Positions 51,991 to 59,300 of a DNA stretch of 64,000 nucleotides are shown here, piece after piece. Source of the DNA: a virus. The notes below the pieces were generated by a model. That model did no database searches and was not told where the DNA came from. It worked only from the letters and a program-made list of their open reading frames with translations. Within the stretch, counting starts at the first letter, position 1. Every line of letters begins with the position of its first letter. The stretch covers positions 60,942 to 124,941 of IMG/VR virus record IMGVR_UViG_3300022752_000026; one strand, 5' to 3'. The translations under genes were made by a program, and so were the position numbers.

Positions 51991-52041
51991 AAAAAGCGGA
52001 CGACGACCATGTATCTGAGACACGGCTGGCACGTCGTCCGC
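51991..52041 (-). terminator. terminator/attenuator after major tail protein gene
   Basis: On the minus strand GCGGACGACG (52041-52032) pairs perfectly with CGTCGTCCGC (52005-51996), with a further CCA/TGG pairing inside a 26-base loop, followed by TTTTTC. It sits 15 bases after the major tail protein stop and upstream of the adaptor gene. It should reduce read-through from the abundant-protein genes (capsid, major tail) into the low-copy connector and tail-tip genes. Confidence 0.85.
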
Positions 52042-52056
52042 CCTCCTATTTAATTA

Positions 52057-53103
52057 TTACGCTACTGGGTCCTGATTTGAAGCAATGATGAAGTCAATTG
52101 CTTGGTCAGCGTTGTAGTTATCGTTTCCAGGGACGTTATAAGCAGTTGTAGAGCCTTGTGAAGCAAAGTCTGTGACTGCTGAGTAACCACGCTGGCGAAC
52201 TGCTGTTCCAGTTGGCGATACTGCTGCTGAAGTAACGTTTGTTGCTCCAGGCTTTGCGTATGTGAATGTGTTAGAAGTTACGTTTGTGATTGTGTAAGTT
52301 CCATTGAATGTTGAATCCACACCAGCAACAACAACTGTCTGGCCTTGTGAGAAGCCGTGTGTTGTTGTAGTTGTAAGTGTTGCAACTTCAGATGTAAGAG
52401 ACTTGTTGCTGACTACCTTAGATGAGTTATCAAACCAATTGTAGAAGCCCTTTAGACCTGAAGGAGCCCATGATGTGCGAGCGTATGAATATGGACGCTG
52501 TGTTGCTACTGGATACTCCCAGCGGCCATCAAGTCCAACATTGAACAAGGAGTTTCCAAGTCCATAACCTTCAAATGTGTTAGCAAGAAGACCATTTTCA
52601 ATTACGCGGTCTCCAGATTGACGCAACTTGACATATGGGAATACCCAGTAGAAGTATGGAAGAGTAGCGGCACGCTTTCCATCCTTTACTGCGAATGACC
52701 AAACTTCAAGAGCAACACCGTTACCTGCTGGGTCGTCTCCAACTGCTGGTGCAGCCCAACCAATGCTCTGACGGTCAGGTGTTCCAAGTGTTCCAAAGTT
52801 CTTGCGAAGTAGTAAGCCTCCAGACAGAAGTGCGGTCAATTCTGTATCTGGCTCACAAATTGCAAGTTCCATAGTAATTCTTTTTAGTGTGTCGGGTGCC
52901 TTGTATGAGACACAGACTGTTCCGTCTGCCGACTTTTCTACGATTTCATCGCCCTCTTCATATTCTGGGGTGAATGAAGTGCGGAGGAACGCCGAAGTTG
53001 TATAACTGTCTCCCGCTCCATTGAGCAAGTTACCAGCAGCATCCAGTCTGGTGACACGGATTGCTACACCTTGGACGCTAGCCGCATAGTCCTGAGTGGC
53101 CAT
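52057..53103 (-). CDS. major tail protein with inserted beta module
   Basis: A 348-residue protein starting VQGVAIRVTRLDAAGN, with the actinophage major-tail pattern EYEEGDEIVEKSADGTVCVSYKAPDTLKRITMEL spread over about residues 48-85, then a central domain. An E1_FCCH-like insertion (about 225-300, TTTHGFSQGQTVVVAGVDSTFNG) lies near the C-terminus and probably decorates the tail tube surface. It comes before the adaptor gene, an unusual order: adaptor and neck genes normally precede it. Confidence 0.77.
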   Translation of the reverse strand: MATQDYAASVQGVAIRVTRLDAAGNLLNGAGDSYTTSAFLRTSFTPEYEEGDEIVEKSADGTVCVSYKAPDTLKRITMELAICEPDTELTALLSGGLLLRKNFGTLGTPDRQSIGWAAPAVGDDPAGNGVALEVWSFAVKDGKRAATLPYFYWVFPYVKLRQSGDRVIENGLLANTFEGYGLGNSLFNVGLDGRWEYPVATQRPYSYARTSWAPSGLKGFYNWFDNSSKVVSNKSLTSEVATLTTTTTHGFSQGQTVVVAGVDSTFNGTYTITNVTSNTFTYAKPGATNVTSAAVSPTGTAVRQRGYSAVTDFASQGSTTAYNVPGNDNYNADQAIDFIIASNQDPVA

Positions 53104-53130
53104 TCCATTTTCTCCTTATAAGTTATTGCC

Positions 53131-54012
53131 TTACGCAAGTGCTGGTACAGCGACCCGCATTGCATAATGGCAAGATGGGTCAAAGTATACCGCAGCAGCG
53201 CGTACCGCTTTGATTTTGCTATCGTTTTGTGAGTGACCAACGCCTTGTGCGATTGAGTCATTCACAACTTCTGGTTTGCTTAGGTGAACATCTACAGGTC
53301 CTGTAGCAAACATCCAGCGATTTGTTGCTGATGCTGTGGCATTAGCGTTTCCTACTGGTCCATTTCCTGTATATCCAGAACCAACAATTACGTCAGTTCC
53401 AAGACGAGTCATAACTTTTCCTGGCTTTCCTTCTGGTCCTGGTAGATATACCAATTTTGAGCCAAGAATTGATGCAACATCACGGGTCATATGGATAACT
53501 CCATTTTGACCAGTTGGTGAGTTAGAAAGTGCTTGCTCCAAATGGAACAAAGCATCAGATGCTGAATAAGCACCTGCTGCTGGAATAGTCGCTCTTCCGC
53601 TCTTAGTTAGATAATTGTTTGTGTTTGAATCAGCCTGAGCAGCCTTACCTTCCCAAAGTTCGCGCTCAACTGCCTTCTGTGTTGCTGCCTCAAGTTGCTT
53701 GAGGGCAATCTTAAATCTGTCTTCCCCTAAAATTCCAAATAATGACTGAGCAATCTCTGACTCAATAAAAAATGGAGTGTAATCCAAATAGTTTGGGTCA
53801 GTTGATGCGTTATAAAGTTCGCCATTTGTTACAGTGGCATCGTCAACTGTTAGTAGACGAACTGTTGCGTATGAGTCAAACTCATAAGCAAAGCCACGAA
53901 CCCAGCGCTCGTCATACTGAGCGGCTGTGTGGCTCATTACACGAGCAACGCTCAGGATTCCGCAAGGAGTAAGGGTTAATTCAGGGGCTTCATATATCCC
54001 ACGAAATGCCAT
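53131..54012 (-). CDS. second capsid-like protein, possible penton
   Basis: A 293-residue protein placed directly after the scaffold-capsid gene. It begins MAFRGIYEAPELTLTPCGILSVA, has a long helix (GEDRFKIALKQLEAATQKAVERELWEG, split at the start) and a C-terminal strand region with IVGSGYTGNGPVG and AAAVYFDPSCHYAMRVAVP. This organisation resembles the capsid pentamer proteins annotated beside hexamer proteins in some actinophages (HK97/encapsulin-like fold). The alternative is a different head protein. There are no enzymatic motifs. Confidence 0.6.
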   Translation of the reverse strand: MAFRGIYEAPELTLTPCGILSVARVMSHTAAQYDERWVRGFAYEFDSYATVRLLTVDDATVTNGELYNASTDPNYLDYTPFFIESEIAQSLFGILGEDRFKIALKQLEAATQKAVERELWEGKAAQADSNTNNYLTKSGRATIPAAGAYSASDALFHLEQALSNSPTGQNGVIHMTRDVASILGSKLVYLPGPEGKPGKVMTRLGTDVIVGSGYTGNGPVGNANATASATNRWMFATGPVDVHLSKPEVVNDSIAQGVGHSQNDSKIKAVRAAAVYFDPSCHYAMRVAVPALA

Positions 54013-54074
54013 CTTATTACTCCTCCGAAATCCTGAGCGTTATCGTCTTAATACTTTACTACTTACTATGAATT

Positions 54075-56141
54075 TTAGTATTCAATAGCAGCAGCAGTTG
54101 CTCCACCTGTAGTGTCACGGAGGGCAGCAGCCACACCGTTTACAGAGATGGTTGATACGACCTTGAGTGACTCAACGCCAACCTTAGCAACACCTTCAAA
54201 TGTTTCTACGAACATCTTGTAGTCGTTAGTTCCGACTAGAGATGAATCGCGGATAATTCCAAGGTCAAGAGTTCCACCATCAAGGAACAAGAATGTTCCT
54301 TCTGCGAAGATGTACCAGGTGAATGTGTCTGTGAACTCATTCATTGCTCCTGCACTCTGTGAACCTGTGAAGTCATCAATGTGCCAAGTGATGTTGATAC
54401 CGCGTGATGCGATATAACCTTCAATTTCAGCATATGCATTGAGTGTGCTGTCTCCAGGCATTGATAGAGTGAGGTCTGCTGCCATTGCATCCTTGACCCA
54501 TGCTGGGGCAATAACGCGAAGTGGAGCATCTGCCTCTAGGCGATGACGACCACGGTAGTTAGCAGCAGCACGACCTAGTTGTACTAGGTAGTCACGAGCA
54601 AGACCAATAAGTGATGTTGAAGTGACTGCTGTTGAGAGGGTTGTCAAGCGAGAAAGAATTTGTCCTTCTGCTTCACGAGAGTGCTGAATCAGACCCAACT
54701 CGTTGTGACGAGCGATGAGTTCTGGGTAAGCACGAGTCATCAAGTTACCAAACTGCAACTGAAGTGTGACAGCATCTGTAGCAACTGTCTCTTCGTTTGC
54801 TGCTGACACAGTAAGAGAAGTCTTGGTGTCAGTTCCTGGGTTGGTATCTGTTGCGTTTGTCCAGATTCCAACAGCGTTGCCATAAGATGACAAGACTGGA
54901 GGTGTTACGAAGCGAATACCGCCACGGTCAGCCTGGAACTTTGGAAGTGCATCCTTGAGAGGACGAGCAGTTGTTCCAAGACCAAAGATGTCGTACTTGA
55001 CTTCATATGGTGCTGAGTGTCCACCAGAAGCAACAAGTGCTTCAGGTCCTGTTACATCCTGGATTTTCTTCCAGTTTGTCTCAGCATCGCTTGTAAGAGT
55101 GCGCTCTTCTGGATATTGAGTTGTGATAGACGCAACAATGTGTTGCTCTCCGTCTCCGCCATTTACACGGCGAAGTGCATGAATACGCTTGCTCATTGCT
55201 TCAGCAACAGCGCTCATGTCGTTAAGTGTGCTACCAGCCGTATATCCTGGAATATCTGCGCCCGCTGTGATTGCCACAGGTGCGGCAGAAGTCCGAGATG
55301 TTGGACGGCGGTCAGCCGGTACCTCAATGTTGAGGTTATCTGCGTTGTCAGCAGCGGCGGTCACGGGTGCCTCCATAGTTTCTTGAACCTTTGTTGGTTC
55401 ACTTGCTTCGGTTACTGTTTCTTGAATAGATGCTTCTGCACCTTCAGCAACTTCAGTTGTGGTTTCTGCTGATGCAGCAACTACTTCTGGAGTTTCAACT
55501 GCTGGTGTTTCAACAATTGTTTCGGCAACTGGTGCCTCTGTTGCTACTTCTGTAGAAGCAACAACAGTTTCTTCTGCTACAGCCTCGGCAACTGGTGCCT
55601 CTACTGTCTCAGTTGTTACTGGTGTTTCTGGGGTTGAGAACTCTGCGCTCTTCTCCGCATCGGTTGACGCTTCAGTCATGGACTTCTCCTCTTCTTCTTT
55701 CTTTTTCTCCTCATCTTCTGCTGCTGGAATTTCTTCAGCAACAGGAGCAGGTGCTTCTGCTGGTGCTTCAGCATCTGCTGGAGCAGGAGTTTCTGCTGGA
55801 GCCGCTTCTTCAACAGTTTCAGGCATCATTTCTTCTGCCTTCTTCTCTTCTTCTTCGGCTGGCATTGCTTCCAATGTTGAGTCGCCATCATTACCGTAAA
55901 CGCGGTTTGTTGCTTCTTGAGCACGCTGAGCGAGTTCAATTACTGCGGCCTCGCGGCGCTTGATTTCGTTACGAACTCCATCAAGCATATCGGCAAGCGA
56001 CGTCATAGCGTCAACTGTTTGCGGAGTAGGGTCTTCTTTCTCAACCGCTTCAAACTCACTGATGATTGCTGATTGAAGTTCAGTGACTTGTTCGTCACCA
56101 AGTTCACTCAGTTGGTCCATCATGCTTTTAATACGGTCCAC
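54075..56141 (-). CDS. scaffold-major capsid fusion protein
   Basis: The start is GTG 56141: GGAGGAGG lies seven bases before it, and the first residues are DRIKSMMDQLSEL; an upstream ATG (56246) is in frame but lacks such a site. The 688-residue product has a helical scaffold-type region (about 1-75), a long acidic Ala/Pro/Glu/Thr-rich region (about 80-260), a short junction (VTAAADNADN) and a HK97-type capsid domain (about 285-688, RGGIRFVTPPVLSS, LTSDAETNWKKIQDVTGPEAL). Maturation should remove the N-terminal scaffold. Confidence 0.85.
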   Translation of the reverse strand: MDRIKSMMDQLSELGDEQVTELQSAIISEFEAVEKEDPTPQTVDAMTSLADMLDGVRNEIKRREAAVIELAQRAQEATNRVYGNDGDSTLEAMPAEEEEKKAEEMMPETVEEAAPAETPAPADAEAPAEAPAPVAEEIPAAEDEEKKKEEEEKSMTEASTDAEKSAEFSTPETPVTTETVEAPVAEAVAEETVVASTEVATEAPVAETIVETPAVETPEVVAASAETTTEVAEGAEASIQETVTEASEPTKVQETMEAPVTAAADNADNLNIEVPADRRPTSRTSAAPVAITAGADIPGYTAGSTLNDMSAVAEAMSKRIHALRRVNGGDGEQHIVASITTQYPEERTLTSDAETNWKKIQDVTGPEALVASGGHSAPYEVKYDIFGLGTTARPLKDALPKFQADRGGIRFVTPPVLSSYGNAVGIWTNATDTNPGTDTKTSLTVSAANEETVATDAVTLQLQFGNLMTRAYPELIARHNELGLIQHSREAEGQILSRLTTLSTAVTSTSLIGLARDYLVQLGRAAANYRGRHRLEADAPLRVIAPAWVKDAMAADLTLSMPGDSTLNAYAEIEGYIASRGINITWHIDDFTGSQSAGAMNEFTDTFTWYIFAEGTFLFLDGGTLDLGIIRDSSLVGTNDYKMFVETFEGVAKVGVESLKVVSTISVNGVAAALRDTTGGATAAAIEY

Positions 56142-56167
56142 TACTGTCCCTCCTCCGGGCCAGTTAT

Positions 56168-56237
56168 GACAGGCATTTCCTGTCTCGCTTATCTCACTAG
56201 AGGCCGAGGGACTCCAGAAAGCATTAAATGCTTGGAG
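56168..56237 (-). promoter_or_regulatory. structured 5' leader of capsid gene
   Basis: The leader between the protease stop (56311) and the capsid GTG (56141) contains two hairpins: GACAGG/CCTGTC (56168-56184, five-base loop) and AAGCATT/AATGCTT with a one-base centre (56219-56233), extended by CTCC/GGAG at its base. It is otherwise AT-rich near 56240-56300, with possible -10-like boxes (TATAGA, TAATAT). No U-tract follows either hairpin. It may contain the capsid promoter and translational control elements. Confidence 0.5.
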
Positions 56238-56310
56238 GCACTCCACCTAGTATTGAATATTACATTAGTTTCTATAGTGTGATTTGGCTGTTGTACGATT
56301 TTTTTACTAC

Positions 56311-59300
56311 TTAGGTAAGTAAGCGAAGTAACTTAGCCATCTGGCCAGAGATTTCAGATTGGCTATAAAAGTCGCCTCCAGACATAAAAGACTTTAGGTC
56401 TTTAGTGGCTACGTCAGCGTCTTCTTTTCCAATCTTGGCTTCAACTCTATCTATCATATTTTCCATCAAATCACGAAGAGCAGGTGGGACATCGCTAAAG
56501 CGAATCTTTTCTGCATCTTCTCCAAAAGCAAATGGAAGGTTGGCGATAACCTTTCCTAACTCTCCAGCGCTTGTTCTGACGTTTTCTAAACTTTCAGGGT
56601 TCAACGCTTTATTGTCCAATCTGTCAATAATGCTAATCAAATCGCCAGCAGCCTTCGCTGCTCCAGCGTAATTACCAGCATCATCTAGATTCTCTGCTTC
56701 TTCAATCTTTTCAACTACTCCTTGTGCGCCAGATACTCCTAGGTCCACTTTCAGCCGAGCGAGCACTTGCCGAAATTTTCCAGAGGCATCTCTGGGTTGT
56801 GTTTTACCTGGGACGTATTTAGCGATTGAATCTACTGGCTTCTGCTCGCTCTTATCTGCTTTTTTTAGTGCATCCAATTCTTCTTCAGTCAGACCTTCTG
56901 TGTCTGCTTCAGCAAATTCAAATGCAGAGAATTCGGTAAACGATGCCTCGTCTAATCCGTTTCCATCTACCAAAAGCATGATGATTTCTTCTTCGGGTGT
57001 CCACTCTCCATCAAACAAATCATCTGGTTCACTCAAGATTTCATTGATGTCTTTGACCATATCATCAGTAGAAACCTGAGTGATAAAAGTGCCCAAAAGT
57101 TCATCAATTTCAGCAAAAGATTTACGTTGTTTGTGCATCTTTGCGTGTGTTGCTGTGTAGAAACCAAGTGCTTCTTTGTGACGTAATTGGCAATAGCCTT
57201 TAGCACGAGGTCCAAGATACTTAGCCAAATGCTTTACGCAGCGCTTCCAGTCTCCTGGTGTTCCCCAGCGAATCTTTGCGGCTCCTTCACCTCTTGTCCA
57301 GTAACGACGAAGTCTTTCAGCGTTTCCTCGGTTACGGTCAAGACCACCAGCAGCAGTTTGTGATTCAACAATTTCTGCGGCAGATGCTGTGCGACCTGCT
57401 TCAGTCCAGTTTGCTGGAATGAGGTCGGCCTTATCTAGTTTGCGAGCCATCTTCATAATGTGACGACGAACCATTCCACGCTTTCCTGGCTTTGAACGAC
57501 CATAAGCGTGAATTGCGTTCTTCAAATCTCCGACATTGCGGATTGGGAAAGAACCATCTTTAAGTGCTTTTCCTTCTTCAGCAAGTTTCATACGAGCCTT
57601 GCGGTCAATAACAGCAAGTTCTGTATCAGCATCTTGAAGAGTCTGGTGCATATAGGCACTATCAGCATCTCTCATTGAGCGAACTTTTGCTGATAGTTCT
57701 TCTGCTTTGATTGCTGCTGTCATAGCAGCCATACGAGATTTAGCATCATCAGCAGCAGCAACAATTGGTGCTTCTAGATTATCTAAACGAGACTTTACTT
57801 CTTCTAGTGGGTCATGCTTGAGTTGCGCAAGAACACTTGCACCTGCTGCAACAAGAGCCATAACTTGACCAGAAGCAACACGAGCGCGAGCAATAGGGAA
57901 TCCTGGAACGTTTACTTGGCAGACAGCAACAAGTTCCAATGAACCCTTGATTGGGCGCCAGTCACCTGAAGGTGCTGATGCACGAAGTGCACGAATTTGT
58001 TCTGGTGTTGTTCCTGGACGAAGTGCTCCAGCAACCCAGATACCGTGAGCATCTTCACCAGCATGAACATCTGCAATTGCTGATGCTGTATCGTCATAGT
58101 GACGAACTGCTTCAGATGCTGATGCTTCTAGTGGAGCATGTCCTCCGGCTAAAGTTAGTTGTCCAACTGGGACATCCGCACCTTCTTCAGTGCGAACTAC
58201 GCCAGTATGGAAGTAGGCATATTTGCTTTTACTGCGTGGTGGCTTTGTTCCAAAAGCCATTCCAATGTGGTCAACATGCCATGCGGCAATGTGGCCAAAA
58301 ACCCGACCATCATCTGCTACGGTAAGAGCAGTCGGCTTGTTCAACTTAGGGTTGTCAAACCACTCTTTCGGCGGAGTAACTGGAATTGCTCCAGCAATAA
58401 TTCCGCACGCTACCAGAGCAGATGCGTCTAGCGGGTTAACGCCATCCACATAAACTCCATCTTGTATCACTTGATTATCCTCCTGCTCCGCCTTCTCGCC
58501 AACAAGAACAATTCTGCATTCTTGGAAAGCGGGTTTAGGCACAAGAGTCACTGCCATGACTCTCGCTTGTGTTATGTTCATTTTACCGCCTCCGACCTTT
58601 CCGTCAGAGTCGCCATCTGAAGCATTTTCTTCTTTTGCTTCAAACATATCCATATCAGCAGATACGCCACGGATAAATCCTCCGCGGACCAATCGTTCTG
58701 CTTCTTTTCCATAGACACCATCGTCAAACTGTCCTCTGGCATTTCCTATGCCTTCTTCAGTTCGTTCCATGTGTGTAATCTTTCCTACAACTACTGAACC
58801 GTTGTGGCCTTCACCAGTCTGTATCTGCCACAAAAGAGGTAGAGGTAGTTCACGAATTGAGATTGCGCCCTTAGCAAACTTGCGACCATCACCAGACTCA
58901 ACTGCTTCTGGAATTACCAAAGGAATCGTAAATTCGGCACCTGTTGACTGCTCTTTATTTTCAACAGTAGTTCCGTAGACTTTTTGGCGGGCATCTTCAA
59001 CTCTTGCCCTGATTTCTCCAGCCGCAATTACTGCGATAGAAGGAATGATGTATTCAGTAGAGAAAGTTTTCTTTCCATACATCTGACGATGCTCTTTGTC
59101 TCCAGTCCAAAGACCAGTTGCTTCTTTGTGACGAAGTGCGCAATATCCCTTTGCACGAGGACCCATGTATTTAGAGAGTTGACGGACGCAGCGAGTCCAA
59201 TCCCCTGGAGTATTCCAACGAATCTTCGCAGCGCCTTTTCCGTATAACCAATAACGACGAAGTTTTTCAGCATTGCCGCGATTCTTGTCTACACCACCTG

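Noticed and set aside
55459-55963. Two plus-strand frames opposite the capsid scaffold region.
   Set aside because: They are mirror images of the Glu/Ala/Thr-rich low-complexity coding sequence (Ser/Ala/Val or Leu strings) and have no start signals.
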